This document shows, piece after piece, positions 1 to 11,606 of a stretch of 64,000 nucleotides of DNA. The stretch is taken from NCBI GenBank assembly GCA_032717465.1, contig CM064715.1, positions 36,566,546 through 36,630,545 on the forward strand. The letters are read 5' to 3'. Under the pieces are notes generated by a model. That model was given only the letters and a program-made list of their open reading frames with translations, searched no databases and had not been told where the DNA came from. How positions within the stretch are numbered: position 1 is the first letter of the stretch; every line of letters starts with the position of its first letter. The stretch comes from Coenobita brevimanus (Eukaryota > Arthropoda > Malacostraca > Decapoda > Coenobitidae). The translations under genes and the position numbers were made by a program.

Positions 1-1690
1 ATGCCAGACGATTTTGTTAAGCTAAGTGAGTAGTAAAGCTTGGAAGTGTTAATACTGATACAATTTTTCCTTTCATGGTCAGAACAACTGTTGTTATCTA
101 AACCAGCTAACGCCAGATGGCTTTTTCTTCATTTTGAAAGATGAGTCATAAATGTCTTATGAGTATTAAAACATCCTTATACAAACCTGCTTCATCAGCC
201 TGTATCGTCTGGTGGCCGAATCTTCAACTGCGATGCCTCCTTCCTTAGGCGGGTGATGTTGGCTCGGAGATCCCATTTCCGTCATGGCCAAGTCCGACTC
301 GTATTTGTCCGAACTGTTCTTGGCCATAGTCGAGCAATTTTGATTTGGTGTGGGTAAGTTTTACCAAGTTGGGTAAGTAAGTTTGGTTAGTTTTGTACAG
401 GTTAGGTTTTACTGAGGGTTAGAAAGGTAAGGTTAGGTTTGGTTTGGGTAGGTCAGGGAAGTTAAGCTTTAATCAGATTAATTACGGCAGTAGGCATTGG
501 ATTTGCAGCTTATTGAAGTATCCCATATGGTGGGAAAGTTAGATCAGTTTCGGCTGTAGTAGGATCGGACGGTTAAGCAGTGTTAGACTTTGCTATGATT
601 GTGATATGTTATGCTATGGTTAGGAAGGTTGAAAAGGGCTGGATTAGATTATGACAGCCTAAGTTAGATTAGATTACGGTATTTCAAGTTGAATTAGATC
701 TGACTAGAGTAGGTTAGATTAGGTTAGTTGGTTAAAGGTTGGCAGGATAGCTTTAACAAAGGTGATTCAAAAAAGTTAGGTTAGGTTCAGTTGATATGAT
801 TTAAGCTTGCTTCAGCTATGATAAGATTGCTTTCAGGAGGTCAGGACGGATTAATAGATGCAGATCTTGAATTGATAAGAGTGTGACCTAATTAATTATG
901 GAAGGTATGTTACGTCAGTTGTTTATTCTACTTGAAAACTGAATGATTTCCAAGGTCACCCCATGGACAACGTTGTGTTCATCTCGTGCGATCTATTGCT
1001 GTCCACCACTCAGCTAGTGGGATGTGTTCTTGTGATTTCAGTTCCTCTGCTTTCACCCTTCTTGTTCTGTAAAACAATTATAAAATGTCATTAGCAAAAC
1101 GATGCAATGTTTGTTATGTGTCTAGCTTTTGCCATAAACGTGAGAGTCCATTTACTGAGGCTCAGCCATCTTCCTACACTCTAAGCACCTTCACATGCAG
1201 CCACTTCGGTCACATACCCACCATTCATACTGAGATTATATCCTAGGACTCTCTCATTCAAGATTGGTGTAGTGGTGTTAGCAAGAGTATTTTTACGACA
1301 TGCAGGTAAGTTGTGTCAAAAATCAGTGGTCAGTTATAAGGAAATTCCTATCACCCGATGTTTCCTTTACCTTGCCTGGACTGACGATTTTTTTAAATCA
1401 CTCGACTTCTAGACTACTGGATTAAGGATTAAGGTCATAATTCTGGCTAGCTGTACTGTATGCGAAGTGGTCATCACAGGCACTGAACTCAATGTCAGCG
1501 GGAAACTTTGTGGGTTCAAGTTCCTGTAAATTTTCCAGGTCCATTTGTAGTTCATGAATATCCTCTAAGATACTCATGTCATAATATGATATAATATATA
1601 TTATATAATATGATATTATATAATACTGATAATATAACATTATTATACTTTAATAGTTTTTCTGACTCATCCGAGTGGTCTCGCGACATC
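1..1690. other. No gene seen
   Basis: No open reading frame with recognisable protein similarity was found on either strand. The stretch holds TTAGG-like words (about 370-800) and an AT-rich, locally palindromic patch around 1588-1640. Otherwise it looks like ordinary non-coding sequence. Confidence 0.6.
370..800 (+). repeat. Degenerate TTAGG-like repeat-rich stretch
   Basis: The words GGTTAGG, GTTAGGTT and TTAGATTAGG recur many times over about 430 bases, without strict periodicity. TTAGG is the ancestral arthropod telomere repeat. Here it is too degenerate to be a functional telomere, so it is either an old interstitial tract or simple-sequence drift. Confidence 0.4.
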
Positions 1691-1695
1691 AAGTT

Positions 1696-1760
1696 GATAG
1701 ATAGATAGAGAGAGAGAGAGAGAGTGATATAATAGACAGATAGATAGATAGGTAGGTAGA
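1696..1760 (+). repeat. GATA/GA microsatellite
   Basis: Runs of GATA, then GA, then GATA and GGTA units. RTE-1 copies in this window end in GATA repeats, so this may be the tail of a lost RTE-1 insertion lying just upstream of the RTE-1-type 5' module at about 1905. Confidence 0.7.
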
Positions 1761-1904
1761 TATAAGATATATCCCATAGGATCCCAGAGTTGCTGGGCGA
1801 GACACTGTTCCGGGAGGGATCAAAGCGTACCGCCCTCCGCCCATCGGCTCATGGTCGCGAAGCTCATAGGGCCCTACCTGGGGGTTCCCTACTTTATTAA
1901 GGTA

Positions 1905-2116
1905 TTGTGGTACGTGGGGGCGCTCACCATCCACTCACTCAATGTAGTGCTGTTGTCGGGTGTCTGCCCTTTCCTCTCCTCCATCCTTCTTTCCTTCTAT
2001 CCTCTTCTGTCTTTCTTTCCTTCATTCTTTCCTCTTCCTTCTGCCTGTGGGTAACTACACTGATTGACGAGTCAAATGGTTTCTGTACTACAGGAAACCA
2101 TTTACTACGCTGGGTG
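1905..2116 (+). mobile_element. RTE-1-associated 5' module, copy A (with hairpin)
   Basis: The sequence from about 1907 matches the modules at 21330-21700 and 58245-58741 (both reversed): a conserved start around CCATCCACTCACT..ATGTAGTGCTG, a pyrimidine-rich middle, then a hairpin at 2074-2103 (arms AAATGGTTTC and GAAACCATTT). The related RTE-1 copy at 23086 continues from the same hairpin into its endonuclease, so this is read as RTE-1 5' UTR or a short derivative. It breaks off into (TA)n at 2117. Confidence 0.6.
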
Positions 2117-2134
2117 GTATATATATATCTATAT

Positions 2135-2224
<90 letters not shown>
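2117..2224. repeat. (TA)n microsatellite
   Basis: About 107 bases of almost pure TA/AT ending directly at the 5' LTR of gypsy-1 copy 1. The other side of that element also abuts (TA)n, so the retrotransposon landed in a TA tract. Confidence 0.95.
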
Positions 2225-2228
<4 letters not shown>

Positions 2229-3098
2229 ACATAGCCTATGATTTCATCATCCCTTGTATAAATCTAGCTTATGATACAGTTTTGTTCATGATTGCATCAT
2301 CCTTTGTATGATCTTAATGTACAGTATGCTGCATGTTTGTTCACGATTCGCCACGTGGCTTCCATAGTGACCAGGCTTGCGTGTTCTACCTCACTCCCCC
2401 CTTCTCCCCCTTTTAGTAAAGTCGTTCTTTCTGTTGTTCAGAGCAGGACTGTCAACTCTTCGTCCTCTATGCCTTCATTTGCGCGTCCTTCTTACAAGTT
2501 GAATCAAGCTCTGCCGGCCCCTATATAATGTGCTCAGTCTATGCATTAGTGGCCACTTAGATCTACTCCTCATTCTGTTCACATCTCTGTCCTCCCCTGT
2601 ACAGTATATTATTATTTTAGTGAGTGCTCAGGAAGCCTGCAGCCATCTAGCTGCTGTATAATTTGAGTATAAGTGTTATTACCATTTTTCTTGTACTGTA
2701 TATCCTAAGGCGTTAATTTGTAAGCCTGGTAAAGTTTTTGTGATTCATGTTGCTTCCATACTGTCAGCCAGTATTTGTAATATTTTGTATCTGTAATACT
2801 ATTATATCTTGCTTTAACTGAGCATTATCCGGTTTTCTCATTTTATCAGAGTTGACTTAGATAAATTTGCTCTTGGTAAATTCGTGTTAATAGAGGCTAT
2901 TGCAGTTAACCATATATGTAACCTGTTTTGCCATTACATTATCCTTATGAGTCCTGAATGTTTAGTTGTTAGTTTGAGCATTAAACTTTAACTTGTAATT
3001 TTACCTAAGTCTACTGTTTTGAACCTGGAACTTTGCGGGACAGTAGTGATTTTAGTATTCTCACTTGAAGGTTCATTATCTCTCTCTGTTCAGTAACA
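2225..3098 (+). repeat. Gypsy-1 copy 1, 5' LTR
   Basis: Direct repeat of 7796-8678 with TG...CA ends inside a short inverted repeat (TGTTAC / GTAACA). It contains TATATAA at about 2523, a plausible TATA element, and AT-rich 3' sequence. It differs from the LTRs of the element at 34331 and 59578 by keeping about 45 bases near 2270-2315 that those LTRs lack. Confidence 0.92.
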
Positions 3099-3104
3099 TT
3101 AATT

Positions 3105-3122
3105 TGGCGACCTCTTATCAGG
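3105..3122 (+). promoter_or_regulatory. Gypsy-1 primer-binding site
   Basis: TGGCGACCTCTTATCAGG begins six bases after the LTR. A primer-binding site should start TGG, complementary to the CCA end of a tRNA. The same bases follow the LTR of copy 2 at about 35160. The tRNA species was not determined. Confidence 0.65.
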
Positions 3123-3179
3123 ATATTCAGGATATTATCATAAGGATATTGCTTGATATTTTGTGACTGTGATTTATTC

Positions 3180-5850
3180 ATGATGTCTACTATTACTACT
3201 CTTGATGAAGCCAAAGATTTTTTGTCAAATGTGCAAACAGTGTGTGATGTAGAAAACAGAACAAAGAATGAATTTAAGCTTGTTGCTCAACAATTGAGAA
3301 TTGCTGTTCACTCTCATCATTCTAAAGATCAAATTGTTGGCATGATTAATAAAAGCTTGTTTAATGTAACTCCTCCAGATGAGCAAACGCAGATTGAAAT
3401 AGCTAAGTTTCAGCTAGCCCTGCAGGAGGCTCGTGCTAAGGAGGCTGAGTTTCAGGCACGTGCTAAAGAGGCTGAGTCTCAGGCTCGTATTCAGGAGGCA
3501 CAAATTGAACTTGCTAGATTTCAGGCAGACCATGAGTATCGCATGAAACAAGGTGGAACTGGATCATCTAGCTCTGATGATTTTGATGTGGCTAAAAATG
3601 TTAAACTTGTCCCTCCTTTTAATGAATCTGATTTAACAAAGTATTTTCAGTTGTTTGAGAGGGTAGCTACAGGTTTTAATTGGCCCAAAAAGTATTGACC
3701 AGTACTCCTACAGAGTGTTCTCACCGGTAAAGCTCAAGTAACTTATGCATCTTTGCCTCAGGATCAATCTGATAATTATGATGTAGTTAAGAGCTTGATT
3801 CTTAAGGCCTATGAGCTTGTTCCTGAAGCCTATAGAGTAAAATTTAGGACAACTTATAAGCAAGATAAGCAATCCCATGTTGAGTATGCAAAAATCAAAG
3901 AAGATCTGTTAGAGCAGTGGTTAAATTCTAAGAATGTAAATTCTGATTTTGATAAATTTAAGCAGATGATTTTGCTGGAGGACTTCAAAAGGTGTATTAA
4001 TAAAGATGTAAGCCTATATCTTGATGAGAAAAGAATAGATAATTTGTCTGATGCTGCAGTTTTAGCTGATGAATATGTTCTCACTCACAAGAGATATTCT
4101 AAAGAAAAAAAGGAAAGCTGAGAGTATGTACGTTGCCTCTACTCAGAGTACAGCTAACAGGAAAGAGAATAAAGATGATGTTTCTCAGGAAGTAAATACC
4201 AGCTCCACCTCTAGATTTCAGAAAAGTAAATGTACTTATTGTAGTAAGCTTGGTCATACTACAGAGAAATGTTTCAGGAGACAGCGTGATGCGAACAAAA
4301 AGGAGTCTTTAAATATTCAGTCAATTTGTCTAGTGTCCACCCTTGAGAGTTCCCAGAATTCTTTAACCGAGTTAACTGAACCTGCTTTGAGGGGTAAATT
4401 AAATTCTCATGATGAAGCTCCTCTTTTGACCAGTAACGTGGATGACACTCTCAAGAGTTCATGTGCTAATTTCCTGTCTGATGGTTTTGTCAGTCCTCTG
4501 GACAATAATGACAGGAAATCAGTTAAAATATATCGTGATACAGGTGCTTGCCAATCCCTTATGCTGACCAGTGTTCTAGGCTCTAATGTTAATTCCTCTG
4601 ATGAAACTGTAATCTTACAAGGTGTAGGGAATGATTACTTCTCTGTCCCTCTGTGCAGAGTGAATTTAGAGTCTGGTTTTGTTAATGGTTCCGTTATGGT
4701 TGGGTTGGTTGAGACACTCCCAATGTCAGGTGTAACTTTCTTACTTGGAAATGATATTGGTGGAAGTCAAGTGTGTCCAGCTCCTCAGTTGTCTAGTGAA
4801 CCAGTGACTGCGACCCAGGATTGTGATGTCCCTGATGTGTTCTCTGCATGTGCTGTCACTAGGGCTAAGTCTAAAGTTACAGGTGACTTAGAGGACAATG
4901 ATGATGATGATGTTATCCTAGCTGACACTTTTCTTGCTAATTTGGAACACTCACCAGATGAGGCAGTACCCCGTAGTGTTGATAATTTGTCTCATCAAGA
5001 GTTGGTTGAGTTGCAGGTTGCTGACCCTGAGTTGAAATGTCCAGCTAACTCTGCTTGCAGTGAGGAAGAGTCAGCTGGTGCTTCTACTTGTTATTATATA
5101 AAGTCAGGAGTACTTATGAGGAAGTGGAGACCCCCATCAGCATCAGCCGACTGTGAATGGGAGGTTGTACATCAAGTTGTCATCCCTCGTGTTTGTAGGC
5201 AGGATATCATTAGAGTGGCTCATGATTCCAGTTTGGCAGGACACCTTGGAGTGAGGAAGACTGTGGCACGCATTTTGAAACACTTCTACTGGCCAGGTAT
5301 CTTCAGAGATGTTTCCTGGTATTATAAGTCTTGTCACACCTGTCAAGTTGTGGGGAAGTGTAATCAGACCGAAAAGGTTGCACCTCTAGTTCCCATTCCT
5401 CCTTTTGAGGTGCCATTCACCCGTGTGTTGGTGGATATTATGGGCCCTCTTCCTAAGACTTCTTCAGGATTTTCTTATGTGTTGACCCTGATTGATATGG
5501 CTACTCGTTCTCCTGAAGCCATTCCACTTAGAAATATCTCAGCAAAGAACGTGGTTAAGGAAATGCTAGGGTTCTTCACCAAGTTTGGTCTGCCCAAGGA
5601 GGTACAGTCAGACCGGGAAAGTAATTTCATGTCCAATGTTTTCAAGCAGTCTCTGAAAGAGTTGGGCATCACCCAGATCACGTCTCCAGCTTACCATCCC
5701 CAGACCCAAGGAGCGTTGGAGAGATATCATCAAACACTCAAATCGATGCTCAGGAAATACTGTTTGGAACATCAGTATTTGCTGCAAGAGAATCTCAAAA
5801 TGAATCACTGGGCTTCTCACCCTTTCAACTACTGTTTGGCCATGAAGTAA
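3180..5850 (+). pseudogene. Gypsy-1 copy 1 Gag-protease-integrase region (broken)
   Basis: The start is taken at the ATG at 3180, which is conserved in copy 2. The N-terminal third is rich in Ala, Glu, Gln and Arg (AKEAEFQARAKEAESQA), a likely coiled coil. A single CCHC zinc knuckle (CTYCSKLGHTTEKC) lies near 4230. The protease follows with its DTGA active site (about 4535) and LLGND flap motif. Integrase then shows the HHCC finger (H..HLG...CHTC, about 5220-5345), the three catalytic acidic residues (VDIMGPLP, QSDRESNF, GALERYHQ) and no chromodomain. Lesions: TGA at 3696 where copy 2 has TGG; a one-base insertion in an A run near 4110; a small deletion near 5770 that shifts the frame to a stop at 5850. 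Confidence 0.9.
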
Positions 5851-7730
5851 GAGGACCCCTTAAGCTACTCAGGGAATGCTGGCTGTCGGAGGAAGATGAC
5901 GTCAACCTGCTGGAGTATGTGATGAAGTTCAAAGAACGGCTGTCCACTGCTTTACAGCTGGCGAAAGAGAATTTAGGAGCTGCTCAGGAGAAGATGAAGA
6001 CTTGGTATGATAAGAAGTCCAGGTTACGCCACTTTCAGCCAGGAGATCAGGTTTTAATTCTGCTACCAGTGCATGGGCAACCTCTTCAAGCCAAGTTTAG
6101 TGGTCCTTATTTCGTAGAGAAGAAACTCAGTGATGTCAACTATGTCATCGCCACACCAGATCGTAGAAAGAACAAGCAACTTTGTCACATCAACATGCTA
6201 AAGTTATATCACAGGCGGGACGAAAATAATCCAGTCTGCACTGTAGCTGTTCCACCCGAGTCTACAAGTGAAGCTCTCCCATGCAGTATGAGCCTGAGTG
6301 ATAGTTTGGGGAAGAATCCTGATATCATCAATGATCTCCAGACTAAGCTTTCTCATCTAGCTCCCGAGGAGAGGCAGGAGTTTTTGGCATTACTGCAGGA
6401 GTACCCACAAGTGTTCCGTGACACTCCAGGAAGAACCACTGTGTTGATGCATGATGTCGATGTTGGAGACGCAAAGCCAATTAAACTGCCTCCTTACCGT
6501 GTGAACCCAGTGAAAGTTCCTCTCATCGAGAAGGAGCTTGGCTACCTGTTGGACCACAAGATGATTGAGCCCTGTCAGAGTGAGAGGGGTTCTCCTGACA
6601 CTCTGGTCCCTAAGCCAGGTGGGTCTCCGCGGCTTTGCATCGACTACAGACGTGTTAATCAGATAACCAAAAGAGACACTTACCCTCTCCCTCGTGTGGA
6701 AGATTGCATGGACAAGATCGGAAAGGCTAGGTACATAAGTAAGTTTGATTTGTTAAAGGGATACTGGCAAGTACCTATGACTGAACGTGCTAGGGAGATC
6801 TCATGTTCTGTAACACTAGGAAAGACTTTTGCATGTTCTGTAATGCCATATGGTATGAAGAATGCACCAGCCACATTTCAGAAGCTCATGAATGTTGTAA
6901 CAGAGGGTTTGGCAGGGTGTGTTTTTCATATTGATGATGTATTAATCTTCAGTGACAACTGGAAAGATCACCTATGCCATGTCAGTAAATTTCTTGAGCA
7001 TTTGGTTCAGGCTAATCTTGTAGCTAATTTATCAAAGTGTGAGTTTGGTCAAGCTAAAGTTCAGTACCTTGGGTACGTAATTGGTGATGGAAATGTTGCA
7101 CCACCAGGAGCTAAGGTTCAGGTTATAAGTGATCTTCCCAGACCTAAAAGTAGGAAAGAGCTACAAAGATTTTTGGGAATGGTAGGTTATTACAGGAGAC
7201 TTGTTCTTAACTTTTCAATTCTTGTATCACCACTTACAGACCTACTGAAAAAGGGAGTTAAATTTATCTGGACCGATAACTGTGAATCCTCTTTCAGTAA
7301 ACTTAAAGCTATCCTATTAAGTCAGCCAGTGCTCGCTACTCCAAATTTTGCTAAGCCTTTTAAGATGGCTGTTGACACAAGTGATACAGGAGCTGGGGCT
7401 GTTTTGCTGCAAGAGGATGATTAGGGTATTGAACACCCTGTATCTTATTACAGTAAGAAGTTCACTCTACCTCAAAAGAACTACTCAACTATTGAGAAAG
7501 AGCTTTTGGCCTTGATTTTGGGTTTACAGCATTTTTCATTTTATTTGTGTTCTGGTTTTGACCCCATAGTCATTTATACCGATCATAACCCACTGAAATT
7601 CCTTAGTAAGTTTAAAGATAAAAATCAGAGATTGACAAGATGGAGTCTACTTCTTCAGGAGTATTCATTAGACATACAACATGTCAAGGGGAAAGAAAAT
7701 ATTATTGCAGATTGCTTATCTAGACTTTAG
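5851..7730 (+). pseudogene. Gypsy-1 copy 1 reverse transcriptase-RNase H region (one nonsense codon)
   Basis: The segment opens with the tail of integrase, a GPY/F-like module (FQPGDQVLIL ... FSGPYFV ... HINMLKLYH, about 6040-6220). RT follows (KFDLLKGYWQVPM, PYGMKNAPATFQ, IDDVLIFSD near 6930), then RNase H (MAVDTSDTGAGAVLL, STIEKELLA, TDHNPLKFL, DCLSRL). The frame is open from about 5858 to a TAG at 7422, where the copy at 60467 has CAG, and resumes to the true stop at 7728. The 3' LTR starts only 66 bases later, so nothing follows RNase H. As Ty3/gypsy RT is normally followed by integrase, the order here is inverted. Confidence 0.92.
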
Positions 7731-7786
7731 ACAGATTGTTTTGGAGTAATAAGAAATTTCCTTTGTAATTTTTTTTTTTTTTTTTT

Positions 7787-7795
7787 GTGGGGAGG
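7787..7795 (+). promoter_or_regulatory. Gypsy-1 polypurine tract
   Basis: GTGGGGAGG lies directly against the TG of the 3' LTR, after a long T run. The same purines stand in the same place in the inverted copy (CCTCCCCAC at 60399-60407 on the plus strand). Confidence 0.8.
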
Positions 7796-8674
7796 TGTTA
7801 CATAGCCTATGATTTCATCATCCCTTGTATAATTCTAACTTATGATACAGTTTTGTTCATGATTGCATCATCCTTTGTATGATCTTAATGTACAGTATGC
7901 TGCATGTTTGTTCACGATTCGCCACGTGGCTTCCAGAGTGACCAGGCTTGCGTGTTCTACCTCACTCCCCCCTTCTCCCCCTTTTAGTAGAGTAAGTCGT
8001 TCTTTCTGTTGTTCAGAGCAGGACTGTCAACTCTTCATCCTCTATGCCTTCATTTGCGCGTCCTTCTTACAAGTTGAATCAAGCTCTGCCGGCCCCTATA
8101 TAATGTGCTCAGTCTCTGCATTAATTGCTACTTAGATCTACTTCTCATTCTGTTCACATCTCATTCCTCCCCTGTACAGTATATTATTATTTTCGTGAGT
8201 GCTCAGGAAGTCTCCAGCCATCCAGCTGCTGTATAATTTGAGTATAAGTGTTATTACCATTTTTCTTGTACTGTATAGCCTAAGGCGTTAATTTGTAAGC
8301 CTGGTAAAGTTTTTGTGATTCATGTTGCTTCCATACTGTCAGCCAGTATTTGTAATATTTTGTATCTGTAATAATATTATATCTTGCTTTAACTGAGCAT
8401 TATCCGGTTTTCTCATTTTATCAGAGTTGACTTAGATAAATTTGCTCTTGGTAAATTCGTGTTAATAGAGGCTATTGCAGTTAACCATATATGTAACCTG
8501 TTTTGCCATTACATTATCCTTATGAGTCCTGAATGTTTAGTTGTTAGTTTGAGCATTAAACTTTAACTTGTAATTTTACATAAGCCTATTTATTGTTTTG
8601 AACCTGGAACTTTGCGGGACAGTAGTGATTTTAGTATTCTCACTTGAAGTGTTCATTATCTCTCTCTATTCCGT

Positions 8675-8678
<4 letters not shown>
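7796..8678 (+). repeat. Gypsy-1 copy 1, 3' LTR
   Basis: The 883-bp partner of 2225-3098, with the same TG...CA ends and only scattered substitutions and small indels. It ends directly in (AT)n at 8679. Confidence 0.92.
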
Positions 8679-8868
<190 letters not shown>

Positions 8869-8960
8869 AAATCCTAGCATGGTCGCGCTTTCTCTTGTGT
8901 TATTCCCTTCGACCTCAAACGATTTTGCTTAGCTAAGAGTGAGGCCAATATTCTATTCTA

Positions 8961-11606
8961 CTTTTTTTTTTTTTTTAAATAAATAACAGAACGGAGGAAG
9001 GAAAAGCAAATGAGTAAAAAAAAGATAATCCATACACCAGATTACTGGTGTCCTCTGTTCATAAAATATCTGTAACAGTTAGACTTGAACAGTTGTGGGT
9101 TGAAATTTGGAGGGAAACAACTCTGGGGAAGCGAGTTCTAGAGAGATGCAGTTCGGGGAATGAAAGAATTCTGATAGCAGAAGTTCTGCAATATGGCTGA
9201 GTGACATTCCAGTCATGAGCGCTACCAGATGCCCGTGTAGCACGAGGGAAGGCATAGAGAGGTGGCACCATGGACGCAACTTCGTCTGAGCATTTGCCAA
9301 AAAAATATCTGTAAAATAATGCAAGGGAGGCAACATTCCTTCTTACTTGCAGGGGAGGTAGTTTATATGTAATGGCAGGGTTGTTAATGATTCTAACGGC
9401 TTTGTTCTGAATTTTGTCTAGTTGTCTTAATGCACCCTCTCCACAACCATTCCACAAGCGTGAGCAATATTCAAGCTGAGAGCGCACATGACTTATAAAT
9501 TATAGCTAACTGCTCATCAGTGAAGAAGTTACGGACTATGTACAATAATCCAAGTTTCTTTGAGGCGGTTTTAGCAAGTGATCTGACATGAAGTCCAACC
9601 GAGGGCACTGTTAAGTGAGACGCCAAGAATTTCAATACTTTCGGAGATCGGAATATTAGTAGCACTGAAGGTAATGTACGAATCTGGCAATATCTGTCTA
9701 TTAGTAAACTGTGTATATTTAGTTTTACTAGCATTAAAAGGGACAAAGTTGTTTTGTCCCCATTCACTGATTGTAGATAGATCTTGATTTATGGAGATGG
9801 CTGTACTGAGTTGAGAGGTAGAGATATTAGACTTTGTAAATGGATGTCTGAGTGTGAATGAACTATGTAGTGTTGAGTCATCTGCATATGAGTGAATGGA
9901 ATTGTGGGTGACAGATAAGAGATCATTAATATGAACCAGAAATAGGGCTGGCGCCAGAACTGATCCCTGCGGCACGCCGGCATCAATTGAGTGGAAATTG
10001 GAATATACATCATCTACTTTTATGCTTATTTTCCTGTCACTAAGATATGAAGAAATGAAAGGAACAAAAGAAGTTAGTCCATAGCAAGGGAGTTTGGGCA
10101 GCAGGGAACGGTGCCATACTCTGCAGAAAGCTTTAGAGATATCAAGAGCTACTGCATGAGTTTCTCCAAAAAGATCAAGTGATTGATGGATGGTATGAGT
10201 TAAGAGATTGAGTATGTCAATGGTGGATCTTTCGTGGCGGAAACCATATTGTCTATCACTAATTAAGTTGTTGGATTCAAGATGTTTAACAATGTACTTA
10301 TTAATTAAAGTTTCAAATACCTTACCAAGAGAAGATGTGACAGCTATTGGTCTGTAATTGGAGGGGTCAGACGAACTTCCTTTCTTCGGAACTGGGTGGA
10401 TATTGGCTTCTTTCCATGAATTTGGGAATAAAGAAGTACGTATGCATAATCTGAATAATTTAGCTAGGACAGAGGCAAGTTCAGGGGAACACTTTTTCAA
10501 AACAATTGGCGGAATTCCATCTGGGCCTGGAGCTTTGTTGGTAGGTAAATTGTCTAGGATGGATTTTACGTATCTTGCCTGTATTTTAAGTGGGGCAATT
10601 TCGGGAGAATGAAGATCCAGTACTGGGACATTCTGGCTGGTATCGTCTATGGTACAGTTTCTGGTAAAGGCACTGGCAAGGTTATCTGCTTTCCCACGTG
10701 GGTCATTTGTAATGTCGCCATCTGAAGATTTTAGTGGGGGAATGGATGATGACTTGTTAAAGTTATTATTGAAAGAATTAAGAGTTGACCAGAATATTCT
10801 ATTGTCATTAGGGTTGTTAAGTAGTTTTGATGCTTGCTTTTGAAGAAAGTTTGATTTAGATAGATTTAATACAGCTTTTGCATGATTTCTAGCAATTTTA
10901 AATTGGGAGAGTGATTCAGATGTTTTTGATTTTAAGTAAGAGTTATATGCTAATGACTTTTGGGCTGTTGCTCTGGCACAGTTGCCATCAAACTATTTTG
11001 GAGAGTTCGATCTTTTAGTGAAATGTTGACTTGGTATGAATAAATCCATACCAGCTAGTATCAAGTCGCAAATGTGGGACTGGGTAGAACTGGGATCACT
11101 AGAGAAGAAAGACTGCCATGGAACATCAGCAAGATAATTTCTAAATCCATCCCAGTCTGCCCTATCAAAGTGCCATCAGGTCACCCTGACAGGTTCAGAA
11201 CGGGGAGGTGTGGGTGGGTTAACTAATGAGGCTTTGATGAGATTGTGGTCAGAGGATCCAAGTGGTGACAGTACCTCTATCCTGTATTGGTCTGGATTAT
11301 TTGTCAAGAATAAATCCAAGAGATGGGCATTATGGTCAGGATTATCAGGTATTCTGGTTGGTTGCTTTACCAACTGGGTGAGATTAAACGATTCCGCAAA
11401 CAGCTCGCACTCTAGACCAGCGTCGTCAGTCCGGGCAGAATGCAATAACCATTCAATATTGTGTATGTTAAAATCACCCAAAATGGTAGTTTCGGTGCCA
11501 AGGGCAAGGTCAAGGTTACTCAACTTAGTGGATATGGAATCAAATACACTGGGTTTCGAAGAAGCATTGGGTGAACGATAAACTACACAAATATATTTGG
11601 TAATGT
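8961..11606 (-). mobile_element. LINE A, Jockey/CR1-group non-LTR retrotransposon, 5'-truncated
   Basis: On the minus strand the element ends in a poly(A) tail (the T run at 8961-8976 on the plus strand) and is truncated within the endonuclease near 11606. Order 5' to 3': the last part of an APE-type endonuclease, a linker, RT, and a conserved C-terminal region. It is of the same general type as LINE B at 42898 and 54279 but clearly a separate family. The exact clade cannot be fixed by reading. Confidence 0.88.
9059..11605 (-). pseudogene. LINE A endonuclease-reverse transcriptase ORF (degraded)
   Basis: Endonuclease remnants are VVYRSPNASS, ILGDFNIHNIEW and GSSDHNLI (about 11200-11600). RT begins with NKAPGPDGIPP (about 10520) and shows VPKKG..SDPSNYRPIA, DRQYGFRHERST, ALDISKAF, GVPQGSVLAPALF and the catalytic SYADDST (about 9880). 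The C-terminal part has LEYCSRLWNG, LDKIQNKAVRIIN and NVASLALFYRYF. The frame is broken between 9487 and 9571 and in several places upstream of 10500. It once nicked DNA and copied its own RNA there; it cannot now. Confidence 0.88.

Larger units (their letters stand above)
2225..8678 (+). mobile_element. Gypsy-1 LTR retrotransposon, copy 1 (both LTRs)
   Basis: A 6.45-kb element bounded by 874- and 883-bp direct LTRs that begin TGTTAC and end GTAACA. Behind the 5' LTR is a primer site starting TGGCGACC; before the 3' LTR is a purine tract GTGGGGAGG. Coding order is Gag (coiled region, zinc knuckle), aspartic protease, integrase, reverse transcriptase, RNase H. RT and integrase motifs are Ty3/gypsy-type, but integrase precedes RT, which is the Gmr1-like order. 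The copy is dead: an in-frame TGA in gag, a frameshift near 4110, a roughly 22-bp deletion near 5770 and a TAG at 7422. By-eye LTR divergence is about 3%. The element lies in (TA)n, so its short target duplication cannot be resolved. Confidence 0.92.

Noticed and set aside
2225..8678. An envelope gene in gypsy-1 (retrovirus-like)
   Set aside because: Only 66 bases separate the RNase H stop from the 3' LTR, and no frame elsewhere in the element is unassigned.
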